Assembly: GCA_002478865.1 (NCBI GenBank)
Contig: DLJZ01000029.1
Coordinates: forward strand, 1-64,000
DNA: 64,000 nt
Direction of reading: 5' to 3'
From: Hungatella sp. UBA7603
Lineage (GTDB): Bacteria > Bacillota > Clostridia > Lachnospirales > Lachnospiraceae
Shown here: positions 1 through 6,951 of the stretch, one piece after another
Layout: each line of letters opens with the position of its first letter
Numbering within the stretch: position 1 is the stretch's first letter
Position numbers and translations under genes: made by a program
Notes under the pieces: model-generated
Databases searched by the model: none
Told to the model about the DNA's origin: nothing
What the model saw: the letters and a program-made list of their open reading frames with translations, nothing else

Positions 1-183
1 CTTGGTTGTGTCGTTGTAAGAGTTACGGCTAGAGTCGTTGTATGAATTACGACTGGAGTCCTGCGTCTTATCCTGCATCTTGTCCTGCATCTTATCCTGC
101 ATCTTGTCCTGCATCTTGTCCTGAGACTTGTTCTGGCTGTTTTTTGAAGAGTTGTTCATATCGCTATAGTTATTTCTGGACAT
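1..183 (-). CDS. Repeat-rich hydrophilic protein, N-terminal 61 residues (runs off the window)
   Basis: An open frame reads leftward from an ATG at 181-183 and continues past the window start, so only 61 residues are visible. A strong AGGAGG lies just upstream (around 190-196). The protein is very polar: an Asn/Ser-rich start, then four tandem copies of the tetrapeptide DKMQ and one DKTQ, then two copies of an SSRNSYND unit. There is no signal peptide, no hydrophobic segment and no recognisable domain. The strong ribosome site and clean frame make it likely to be translated. The function is unknown; a small structural or spore/stress-related protein is only a guess. Confidence 0.6.
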   Translation of the reverse strand, partial: MSRNNYSDMNNSSKNSQNKSQDKMQDKMQDKMQDKMQDKTQDSSRNSYNDSSRNSYNDTTK

Positions 184-722
184 TGTAATACCTCCTGTAA
201 GCGTTGTTTGTTACATGAACTAGTATGGCAATATCAGAAGGTATTATACTTATTTTTATTTCAAAAATATTGTCAAAAATTTAATAATCCTTTGTAAATC
301 AGCATTTCGGAGGGGTGTCCCATGATAAAACGAATCCTTATTTCCATATTAAATCCTTAATGAAAATTAACTTTGCATTTTCATTAAGGCTATATTATAA
401 TTGATATGAGGAATTATTTTCCTCATCCTTATTAATTATTTATACTCCCCTCGAAAGCAGCCGGATAGCTCCCCTATCTTGGCTGTTTTCCTTTGCCTTA
501 AATATGTGTTTCTTTTTTCATTTATATTTTTTCCCTGCTAGATCTTCTTATTATATTTTAAAACTTAGTGGAATAACTTCTTCATCGAGGTGAAATCTTT
601 TTTTAACGTTTTAAAATAATCAAAAAAACACCCCTCTTTCGACAGGTGCACTAATCATTTTCTAAGGCTCCATAATTGATGAATGTCATTATTTAACCTC
701 ATGCATTAATAATAACTAAAAC
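184..722. other. Non-coding stretch with several hairpins
   Basis: No convincing gene is seen. It holds a perfect 13-bp inverted repeat at 355-389 (CCTTAATGAAAAT, 9-nt loop), an 8-bp one at 404-424 (ATGAGGAA/TTCCTCAT) and a terminator-like plus-strand hairpin at about 453-491 that ends in TTTT. A 12-codon frame with a good GGAGGGG site (322-360) ends inside the first hairpin; it is too short to call. The stretch probably carries the promoter of the repeat-rich gene at 1-183 (a TATAAT-like box near 245-250), but its -35 box is not clear. Confidence 0.35.
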
Positions 723-751
723 TTGACATTACTATGTTCCAATGCTATATT
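723..751 (+). promoter_or_regulatory. Sigma-A promoter of the antisense RNA
   Basis: TTGACA (723-728), a 17-nt spacer and TATATT (746-751), close to consensus. Transcription should start near 758 and run toward the terminator at 823-858. Confidence 0.75.
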
Positions 752-757
752 TAAACT

Positions 758-858
758 ATAAAAGAGCAACCGCCACACAAGGTGGAGGCTCCCAGACAAA
801 GCAAAATGTCCTAATGGACACCGCCTATCCTGTTCGCATCAGGGTAGGCTATTTTTTT
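758..858 (+). ncRNA. Putative type I antitoxin RNA
   Basis: A transcript of about 100 nt is predicted between a near-consensus promoter (723-751) and a strong intrinsic terminator: stem GCCTATCCTG / CAGGGTAGGC at 823-849, then a run of seven T. It contains no useful open frame but has further small stems, such as TGTCC-TAAT-GGACA at 807-820. Its 3' end overlaps the end of a 34-codon hydrophobic peptide gene on the opposite strand, and the rest is complementary to that gene's 3' untranslated region. This convergent layout is the one known for Fst/RNAII-type and related type I systems, so an antitoxin role is inferred. No expression evidence is available. Confidence 0.6.
823..858 (+). terminator. 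Intrinsic terminator of the antisense RNA
   Basis: A 10-bp stem with one G-U pair, a 7-nt loop and seven T residues. On the other strand a second small hairpin (807-820) followed by TTTT could end the toxin mRNA, leaving about 50 nt of overlap between the two RNAs. Confidence 0.75.
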
Positions 859-953
859 AACTTATGCCCGATAAAACGGGGCACGCTGTCTATGTAAGTC
901 AGCAATGCCAAGATAAAGGTTGCAAATAAAAGCACGTCTGCAAATGAAAACAT
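849..953 (-). CDS. Small hydrophobic type I toxin (holin-like toxin family)
   Basis: A 34-residue peptide starting at an ATG (951-953) with GGGAGG about 11 nt upstream. It begins MFSFADVLLFATFILALLTY, a single membrane helix, followed by a short charged tail ending KLKK. The pattern 'LFATFILALLTYID' is typical of the small putative holin-like toxins common in Firmicutes, which act in the cell membrane. The gene has its own promoter at 1038-1066, a leader of about 75 nt and a convergent antisense RNA overlapping its 3' end. The family assignment is from sequence pattern memory; toxicity is inferred. It is well below the size that gene finders usually report. Confidence 0.7.
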   Translation of the reverse strand: MFSFADVLLFATFILALLTYIDSVPRFIGHKLKK

Positions 954-1037
954 ATCCTGCACCACCTCCCATCTCGTTATGACATAAAGACATAAAAGCT
1001 GGAAGGTTCCACCCCATATTCGGTTACTCCTAATAGC

Positions 1038-1066
1038 ATATTACCACACATTCCCAAGGTCCACAA
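1038..1066 (-). promoter_or_regulatory. Promoter of the small toxin gene
   Basis: Reading leftward: TTGTGG (1061-1066), 17-nt spacer, TAATAT (1038-1043). The start site would be near 1031, leaving a leader of about 75 nt before the toxin ATG at 953. Long leaders of this kind are common in type I toxins. Confidence 0.65.
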
Positions 1067-1239
1067 TATTTATTTAACCTCTGTAATCGTACTACGAAAA
1101 TGTCCTTTTCGTCACGAGGTACGAAAACCTTTTATACTTTCACTTACCATTAAAAGCAAATTAGGACAAACTAAAAACAATCTTGGGCTTAGTTAATAAG
1201 ATTCACAAAGAGCCTTTATTAAAAGACTACCATACAAAC

Positions 1240-1274
1240 AAAAAAAGACCCCCGGCAATCCCTCGCCGAAGGTC
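1240..1274 (-). terminator. Terminator of the first NlpC/P60 gene
   Basis: On the minus strand, stem GACCTTCGGC / GCCGGGGGTC (1247-1274) is followed by seven T (1240-1246). It lies about 40 nt beyond the stop codon at 1312. Confidence 0.85.
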
Positions 1275-1311
1275 ATATACCCTAACCGAAATCCGGTTAT
1301 CCGCTTAATCA

Positions 1312-2043
1312 TTAATCGCCAATTACATTGACAATTTTTACAGGTGCCCGATAATTCCATGGGGATGTCTTAATACCTGTACTATATGTGGAAGAATGTA
1401 CAACCTGTCCGTTGCCAATATACATGGCTACGTGGTTGATCGCTCTGCTGCTTCCGTAGAATAACAGATCGCCTGGGCGCATCTGGTCTGCGCTGATGGC
1501 TCTTCCTTGAGAGGCTTGTCCGCCTGAAGAACGACTTAAATTGATTCCTGCAGCATGCTGCAGTACATATTTTGTAAAACCGGAGCAATCTACCCCTGTT
1601 CTGGGATCAGATCCGCCATAAGCATAACGTCCGCCTACAAACTGTAAACCGTAATTTGCGATGCTCTGTCTGAAATCAACAGCTTCATCTACCTTATTTT
1701 TTACTTCAAGTTGTGCAAGAGTGCTTGCATCGGTTTGAGTAACGGTTGCATTGCCGTCTACTGGCAAATAGCCGTATGTATCATTAACCTTAACTTTGAC
1801 TGTACCATCGCCCATATCTTCCATTACCTGAAAGGAATTGCCTTTGGTTGCGGTCATCAAAGTTTCTTGACCTTCTTCATCTTTACTAATGGTTACTTTG
1901 TCTGAATCAACAGTTACTAAATAGTTACCATAACTAAGTCCTGGACCGGATGTCTCATCTGCTCTTACATCTGAAGGTCTAGCAATTACAATTGCGCTGC
2001 AAAAAGCCATAAGGCCTAACGTTTTCCATGTTTTTTTCATCAT
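1312..2043 (-). CDS. Secreted NlpC/P60 endopeptidase with SH3b domain
   Basis: A predicted cell-wall endopeptidase that cleaves stem peptides of peptidoglycan outside the cell. With the start at 2043 it has 243 residues: a signal peptide (MMKKTWKTLG..., cleavage after DVRA), an SH3b-like domain (about 35-110) and a C-terminal NlpC/P60 domain. The catalytic Cys lies in DCSGFTKYV, the His in NHVAMYIGNG and a third polar residue in VVHSS. A longer frame can be read from a TTG at 2121, but the -10 box (2113-2118) lies at that codon, so the mRNA starts downstream of it; ACAGGAG lies 11 nt before 2043. It is a close paralogue of the gene at 2177-2869 with its own promoter and terminator. Confidence 0.9.
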   Translation of the reverse strand: MMKKTWKTLGLMAFCSAIVIARPSDVRADETSGPGLSYGNYLVTVDSDKVTISKDEEGQETLMTATKGNSFQVMEDMGDGTVKVKVNDTYGYLPVDGNATVTQTDASTLAQLEVKNKVDEAVDFRQSIANYGLQFVGGRYAYGGSDPRTGVDCSGFTKYVLQHAAGINLSRSSGGQASQGRAISADQMRPGDLLFYGSSRAINHVAMYIGNGQVVHSSTYSTGIKTSPWNYRAPVKIVNVIGD

Positions 2044-2112
2044 CGGGAAATTTGCTCCTGTTTTCACTTTTTGGATTTCAAATGTTACGTAAGTATTAAA
2101 TTCATTACGTTT

Positions 2113-2141
2113 ATTATACAATTACTTTATCTTTTCGTCAA
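2113..2141 (-). promoter_or_regulatory. Promoter of the first NlpC/P60 gene
   Basis: TTGACG (2136-2141), 17-nt spacer and TATAAT (2113-2118), read leftward. The start site near 2106 rules out translation from the upstream TTG at 2121 and supports the start at 2043. Confidence 0.85.
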
Positions 2142-2176
2142 GTATTATTTAAAACTGCACTAAAACTCTTAATTTT

Positions 2177-2869
2177 TTAGTTCAAAACACTAACAAATTT
2201 AACAGGCTTGCGATACATGACGTTTGTCACGATAATTCCTGTCTTTTCTGTAGAAGCGTGGACTACTTTGCCGTCTCCCATATATAGGGCAACGTGGTTA
2301 ATCGACCCACTTTTACCATAAAATACCAGATCTCCGGCACGAGCATTTTGGTAGCTTACGATCTTACCATCTGAGGACTGGGATCTGGAATCACGGCTTA
2401 CCGTAACACCGCCTGCTTTTCCAAGTACATATTTGGTAAAACCAGAACAATCCACTCCGGTATTGGGATTCACACCGCCGTACACATAACGGCCTCCTAC
2501 GAACTGAAGTGCGTAATCTACTACCTCTTGGCGCTTTAAGGCTGACTTGTCCACCTTTTCCTGTGCCTTTTCTATTAGGGTAGCTGAGCTGCCTTTTATG
2601 TAGCCTTCCCCTTGAGGTACCTTGATTCTAACCCAACCATCCTTTGGAGCTTCTATGACCTCATATGTCTTTCCTTCCTCCGCACTGGAAAGAATACTTC
2701 CTGAGGGACTGGCAGTATTTAAAACGGAAACAGGCACATCCATCTTCGCATAAAGTGTCGTGCTGGTTTCCACTGCAATTTCTGCTCCAAACGCCTTAGC
2801 TGGTGTAACCAAACCAAGTCCTGCAAGAAGCCCTAAGAGCCCAAACGCCTTCCACATTTTATTTCTCAT
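2177..2869 (-). CDS. Secreted NlpC/P60 endopeptidase with SH3b domain (paralogue)
   Basis: A 230-residue predicted peptidoglycan endopeptidase. It has a signal peptide (residues 1-29, ending near AKAFGA), an SH3b-like domain (about 35-100; a glycine-rich GWVRIKVPQGEGYIKG strand pair is visible), a short charged linker and an NlpC/P60 domain. Catalytic residues sit in DCSGFTKYVLG (Cys), NHVALYMGDG (His) and VVHAS. AGGAG lies 7 nt before the ATG. The order and motifs match the neighbour at 1312-2043, so the two come from a tandem duplication, yet each has its own consensus promoter, which suggests separate control. Substrate preference cannot be read from the sequence. Confidence 0.92.
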   Translation of the reverse strand: MRNKMWKAFGLLGLLAGLGLVTPAKAFGAEIAVETSTTLYAKMDVPVSVLNTASPSGSILSSAEEGKTYEVIEAPKDGWVRIKVPQGEGYIKGSSATLIEKAQEKVDKSALKRQEVVDYALQFVGGRYVYGGVNPNTGVDCSGFTKYVLGKAGGVTVSRDSRSQSSDGKIVSYQNARAGDLVFYGKSGSINHVALYMGDGKVVHASTEKTGIIVTNVMYRKPVKFVSVLN

Positions 2870-2944
2870 ATTGATTCTCCTGTTTTCTTTTTCTTGACTC
2901 CAGAAAAAGTTTCAAAACAAATATTACAGAATTGTTACATTTGG

Positions 2945-2973
2945 ATTATATAATTATTTCACGATGTTGTCAA
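2945..2973 (-). promoter_or_regulatory. Consensus promoter of the second NlpC/P60 gene
   Basis: Perfect TTGACA (2968-2973), 17-nt spacer and perfect TATAAT (2945-2950), read leftward. The -35 box starts directly after the terminator of the preceding gene. Confidence 0.9.
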
Positions 2974-2975
2974 GC

Positions 2976-3016
2976 AAAAACGGCAGTTGTGACGTTTTCA
3001 CGCCGCAACTGCCGTT
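2976..3016 (-). terminator. Terminator of the DUF1700 gene
   Basis: Perfect 11-bp stem AACGGCAGTTG / CAACTGCCGTT with a 16-nt loop, followed on the minus strand by a T run. It lies 45 nt past the stop codon at 3061. Confidence 0.85.
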
Positions 3017-3060
3017 ACACTTTTGTAATATTTATATGGAAATGTTAACAATTATTGACA

Positions 3061-3528
3061 TTATCGCCTCGTTCCTCTTAAAAACCAGAAGATTAAAAGA
3101 ACCATAAGCAATGGTCCAAAAAGTGGCATCAAGAGGCTAAATATACCAGTTAGTATGGTAGCTGTAAGGAAAAACAAAAGAATCACAGCCCCGATGGCTA
3201 GTGCCTTCCAGTACCATTTACTCAAATCAATGTAATGCATACCACGTCCAGTATCTTCCTGGTTGTCATATTCGCTCCGTGCGCTTCCTGAGTAAGATTC
3301 ATAATAAGTTTTTCCTGAGGCAGATGCATTCTCACTGGCTTCCATGATGGTTTTGGCAATCAGCCTAGGATCTCCGATGGATGTAATTACCTCATCTTCC
3401 GTTGAACCATTTCTTACTTCTGTACTGATATATTCATCATAAAATCTGATATTATCCTCAATCACGTTTCCAGGGACCTCACCAGTTAATGTATCTCTAA
3501 GGCGCTGTAAAAATTCCTGTTTGCTCAT
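3061..3528 (-). CDS. DUF1700 (HAAS-type) membrane protein
   Basis: A 155-residue protein. The first ~65 residues match the helical DUF1700/HAAS signature (MSKQEFLQRLRDTL, then an amphipathic helix with FYDEYISTEVRNG and a GDPRLIAKTI end). A polar linker follows (70-105), then two hydrophobic segments (about 107-150) ending in a positive tail. In Firmicutes such proteins often pair with a PadR regulator and act with membrane-stress genes; no PadR partner is seen here. An AAGGAGG site lies directly upstream of the ATG. The gene is monocistronic, with a terminator at 2976-3016. Function is unknown beyond a likely role at the membrane. Confidence 0.75.
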   Translation of the reverse strand: MSKQEFLQRLRDTLTGEVPGNVIEDNIRFYDEYISTEVRNGSTEDEVITSIGDPRLIAKTIMEASENASASGKTYYESYSGSARSEYDNQEDTGRGMHYIDLSKWYWKALAIGAVILLFFLTATILTGIFSLLMPLFGPLLMVLLIFWFLRGTRR

Positions 3529-3636
3529 CTGAGCCTCCTTCTTATAAGTAAATCACTCTGACCATTGTACCATCTGGCGGAAGCTTCGTAAATAAACCTT
3601 ATCTGAAAAAATTATTAAAAATTTCATTCCAAAAGC

Positions 3637-5574
3637 CTATTCTACATTTTCTTTTAAGATACCTTCCCGATATGCGGCCACCAGTTCTTTTAAATCGGAT
3701 ATCCGTCCGGCAAGTTCCACGCCCTTATCCGTATCTGCTACCATGACACGGTTTTTCACATATTCTACAACCGATACCTTAGGCGTGCTCTCCTCCTCTG
3801 GATTAAATGGCTTATGTTCGGCTAAAGCCAAATGATTGGAATTATAGATAAGAGTATAGCCGGCAATCCCAGTCTTCGCCTGATACGCTTTTGAAAGCCC
3901 TCCGTCGATTAAAAATAGCTTTCCTCCAGCTTTCACTGGTGATTCCCCTTCTTTAATCTTAACAGGAACGTGACCATTGATAATATGAGATCCTTCTTTT
4001 GAAAGCCCAAATTCCTCCAAAATTTTATCGCAATACTCCTCTTTCACACTCAAACGATAATATGGATTCATTGGCTCCTTATAAGTTTGTGTATCATCAA
4101 GGAAGTAATGCTCAAACGTAGTCATCTTTCCTTTGCCATAAACAGGTGATTTGGCACCACACCATAGATACCACATAAAATCTCTGGCATCGGCTCCTTC
4201 TTTTGAATCCTCTGGCATGAAATAGGCATTTTGAACCTTTTGATCCAAACAATCCATAAGCGCCTTTCCACAGTAGGATTTTCCATCTAATATCAGCTCT
4301 TCAAAATCCCCATCTTCTTTCATTGGAATACAACCATGGTAGAGAAGGTTGGAATTACAGCATTTGTACATGCTTCCATGAGAATAGAGGAAGCGCACAT
4401 GCTTATGAAGAAGTCCGTTATGAAGAAAGGACAGCTGAAGGATACGAAGAAGCTCTTCTTCTCCTGCATTCAGTTCCAATGGATGATTTGGGTCCACAGT
4501 TGGAAGGAAGGTGTCAACCAAAGGATGCTCTTTTCCTTCTATGGTAATTATGCCACGCTTAAAATCTATGGCTTCCATGAGGACTCTGTCATTCATCTCA
4601 TATTCCGGATGACGCTTTATAATCTGCCCCTCCACTTTAAACTGAATGACAGTGATTGCCTTATGCATCTTAGCCGCAAGTCCTGGGTCCACAGCATCAT
4701 ATATATTTTCATCAAGCGTTTGAGGAAGGAAACGTTCACAGGGATCGTCCTTATATACTCTGGCTGCAAACATGGATAATGGTCTTAAGTTAATTCCGTA
4801 TCCATCCTCTAGCACATCAAAACTGTTATAGCTAATGGCAATCCGAATTACATTACAGATGCAAGCCAGATTACCAGTCGCTGCTCCCATCCATGAAATA
4901 TCATGATTTCCCCACTGGATATCCACATCATGGAAATGAAGCAGTTCCTTCATAATCATATCGGCTCTTGGCCCACGATCGTAAATATCTCCAATGATAT
5001 GAAGGCTGTCAATGGTTAAATTCTTAATCAGCTCACAAAGAGCCACAATAAACTTGTCCCCCACCTCTATATCAATGATGGAACGTATGATTTCACTATA
5101 GTATACACGTTTATTATCATCATTATAATCCACATGAAGGAGTTCATCGATAATATAAGCGAATTCCTTAGGCATCTTCTTTCTTACCTTGGATCTTGTA
5201 TATTTGGAAGATACCACTTTGCAGATCTGTACCAGTCGGTAAATGGTGACTCTCTGCCACTCATCATCTGCGGTTTCCAAACACTCCAACTGATTGAGCA
5301 CCTTTTCTGGATAATAAATCAGGTTTGCCAGCTCAACTTCTTCTTTCTCTGGCATAATATGGCTAAATGTTTCTGTTATTTTTTCTCGTATGATTCCCGA
5401 CGCGCTTCTTAACAAATGGATAAAAGCCTCATGCTCTCCATGTAAATCACTGAAAAAATACTCAGTTCCCTTAGGCAGACCTTGAATCGCCATTAAGTTT
5501 ATGATCTCACTCGATGCCGCTTTTATCGTCGGATACTCCCTAGACATCAGTTTCAGATATGCCAAATCTCTCAT
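3637..5574 (-). CDS. fbp: Fructose-1,6-bisphosphatase class 3
   Basis: Catalyses fructose-1,6-bisphosphate to fructose-6-phosphate in gluconeogenesis, in the cytoplasm. The 645 residues fit the Firmicutes-type class 3 enzyme (about 640-670). Calcineurin-like metal-binding motifs appear in order: FFSDLHGEHEAF near the N-terminus, HIIGDIYDRGPRAD, WGNHDISWMGA, FLYSHGSMYK, and the C-terminal INGHVPVKIKEGE with LFLIDGGLSKAYQ. The frame extends 18 codons further upstream, but AGGAGG lies 9 nt before the ATG at 5574, giving MRDLAYLKLMSREYPT as the start. It is divergent from the MBL-fold gene at 5673, with 98 bp between them. Nothing unusual is seen. Confidence 0.95.
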   Translation of the reverse strand: MRDLAYLKLMSREYPTIKAASSEIINLMAIQGLPKGTEYFFSDLHGEHEAFIHLLRSASGIIREKITETFSHIMPEKEEVELANLIYYPEKVLNQLECLETADDEWQRVTIYRLVQICKVVSSKYTRSKVRKKMPKEFAYIIDELLHVDYNDDNKRVYYSEIIRSIIDIEVGDKFIVALCELIKNLTIDSLHIIGDIYDRGPRADMIMKELLHFHDVDIQWGNHDISWMGAATGNLACICNVIRIAISYNSFDVLEDGYGINLRPLSMFAARVYKDDPCERFLPQTLDENIYDAVDPGLAAKMHKAITVIQFKVEGQIIKRHPEYEMNDRVLMEAIDFKRGIITIEGKEHPLVDTFLPTVDPNHPLELNAGEEELLRILQLSFLHNGLLHKHVRFLYSHGSMYKCCNSNLLYHGCIPMKEDGDFEELILDGKSYCGKALMDCLDQKVQNAYFMPEDSKEGADARDFMWYLWCGAKSPVYGKGKMTTFEHYFLDDTQTYKEPMNPYYRLSVKEEYCDKILEEFGLSKEGSHIINGHVPVKIKEGESPVKAGGKLFLIDGGLSKAYQAKTGIAGYTLIYNSNHLALAEHKPFNPEEESTPKVSVVEYVKNRVMVADTDKGVELAGRISDLKELVAAYREGILKENVE

Positions 5575-5672
5575 ATTACGCTTTCCTCCTGAAACATAGT
5601 TGCATTTGTATGAATCATATAGTACCATATTTTACGAAAACAGAAAACCCCCGTATAAAAAAGGAGCAAAAG

Positions 5673-6482
5673 ATGGAGCAATTATATATTTTCGGTACAG
5701 GCAATGCTGCAGTGACTAAATGCTATAATACCTGCTTTGCAATTAAAAAAGAAGAGGAATTCTTTATGGTCGATGCCGGTGGTGGCAACGGAATTCTTGG
5801 AATTTTAAATGATATGAATGTGGACCTTTCTCAAATACATCATCTCTTTGTCAGCCACGAGCATACTGACCACATTCTTGGCGTGGTTTGGATGGTTCGT
5901 ATGATTGGTGCCAAAATGAGAGCAGATACTTACGATGGAGATTTTATGATCTACTGCCACAAACGGCTAGTTTCTGTGATTGATACTCTTTGTAGACTAA
6001 CTCTTCAAGGGAAATTTTATGAGCTGATCGGAAAGAGAATTCACCTCACTGGAGTGAATGACAAGGAAACGAGAAAAATTCTTGGAAATGAAGTGACCTT
6101 TTTTGATATTCACTCTAATAAAGCAGAACAGTATGGATTTACCACCACTCTCTCAAATGGCAAAACATTGACCTTTTGCGGGGACGAGCCACTTAATTCC
6201 TCTTGTCATTCCTATGCAAAAAACTGCGGCTGGCTCTTACACGAAACCTTTTGCCTCTATGAGGAAAGAGAACGGTTTCAACCTTACGAAAAGCATCATT
6301 GCACAGTAAAAGATGCCTGTGAACTGGCTCAGGAAATGAATGCAGAACATTTAATTCTCTGGCATACGGAGGACTCTGACCTTCTAAATCGTAAAAAACG
6401 CTATTTAGAGGAAGGCACTCCTTGGTTTAAAGGCGAACTTTTCATCCCAAGCGACCGGGAAATCATTCCCCTGACTCTATAA
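5673..6482 (+). CDS. MBL-fold metallo-hydrolase (RNase Z-like)
   Basis: A 269-residue metallo-beta-lactamase-fold protein. The first strand pair reads YIFGTGNAA; the zinc motif is FVSHEHTDHILG; further ligands are probably the Asp in FCGDEP, the His in WLLHETF and the C-terminal ILWHTED. The layout resembles ribonuclease Z or arylsulfatase-type hydrolases, but it lacks the RNase Z exosite insertion, so tRNA processing cannot be claimed. AAGGAG 7 nt upstream supports the ATG at 5673; an upstream frame to 5559 overlaps the divergent fbp start and is less likely. The substrate is unknown. Confidence 0.8.
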   Translation: MEQLYIFGTGNAAVTKCYNTCFAIKKEEEFFMVDAGGGNGILGILNDMNVDLSQIHHLFVSHEHTDHILGVVWMVRMIGAKMRADTYDGDFMIYCHKRLVSVIDTLCRLTLQGKFYELIGKRIHLTGVNDKETRKILGNEVTFFDIHSNKAEQYGFTTTLSNGKTLTFCGDEPLNSSCHSYAKNCGWLLHETFCLYEERERFQPYEKHHCTVKDACELAQEMNAEHLILWHTEDSDLLNRKKRYLEEGTPWFKGELFIPSDREIIPLTL

Positions 6483-6559
6483 AGAAGCCACGCCCTGTGG
6501 CTCTCGTCCCCGGCTGTGCATATGATATAACAATAGAACACGCAAAGGAGTTTCTTCGT

Positions 6560-6847
6560 ATGAGCTGCCCGGGCAACTTTACCTTTTACCGTGATGTAAA
6601 CTGTCAAGACCTGGTGATCTTTCATGAGGCTACCTGTGAATTAAGGGGAACCACCTATAAGCCCTATCTGGTATCCACTCAGGAAGTCAATGGAATCAAT
6701 TTTCGCTTTATTTGCAATTCCACATTCATGACAAGGCCACCTCAGAACGCGATTACCATGGTATCTATTTTCAAACCCTTTTGCAAGGATAAGGATAAAG
6801 CAAAACCTTACGTAACCAACATCTGCAAAATGGGTTGCTATAAATAA
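6560..6847 (+). CDS. Small cystatin-like protein
   Basis: A 95-residue protein starting at an ATG with AAAGGAG 9 nt upstream; a GTG at 6497 would add 21 residues but lacks a site. The middle reads GTTYKPYLVSTQEVNGINF, then a strand with FRFICNST, then AITMVSIFKPF. This order (Y-x-P strand, a QxVxG-like QEVNG hairpin, an N-[YF]-x-F strand, a V-x-I-[YF]-x-P strand) matches the cystatin fold, known for blocking papain-like proteases. It has seven Cys residues and no signal peptide. It may form a unit with the MBL gene 77 bp upstream. Protease inhibition is inference; the Cys-rich ends look unlike classic cystatins. Confidence 0.55.
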   Translation: MSCPGNFTFYRDVNCQDLVIFHEATCELRGTTYKPYLVSTQEVNGINFRFICNSTFMTRPPQNAITMVSIFKPFCKDKDKAKPYVTNICKMGCYK

Positions 6848-6914
6848 ATAAATGAATGAATGCAGCGATAATTTTATCTTCTTATGTAATAGGATGTTTT
6901 TCCTACTACATAAA

Positions 6915-6938
6915 AACAAGGGGGCCTTCGGCCCCCTC
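6915..6938 (-). terminator. Terminator of the alcohol dehydrogenase gene
   Basis: A GC-only 7-bp stem (GGGGGCC, loop TTC/GAA, GGCCCCC at 6920-6936) followed on the minus strand by TTGTTTTT. It lies 15 nt past the stop codon at 6952. There is no T run in the plus direction. Confidence 0.85.
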
Positions 6939-6951
6939 CTGCAATCTATCT

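Noticed and set aside
61-120. Possible CRISPR-like repeat array
   Set aside because: The 12-bp repeats are coding repeats for DKMQ without spacers.
322-360. 12-codon frame with a good GGAGGGG site
   Set aside because: Too short, no promoter seen, and its stop lies in a hairpin.
4336-4779. 147-codon plus-strand frame inside fbp
   Set aside because: Antisense to the conserved FBPase core; no ribosome site or family likeness.
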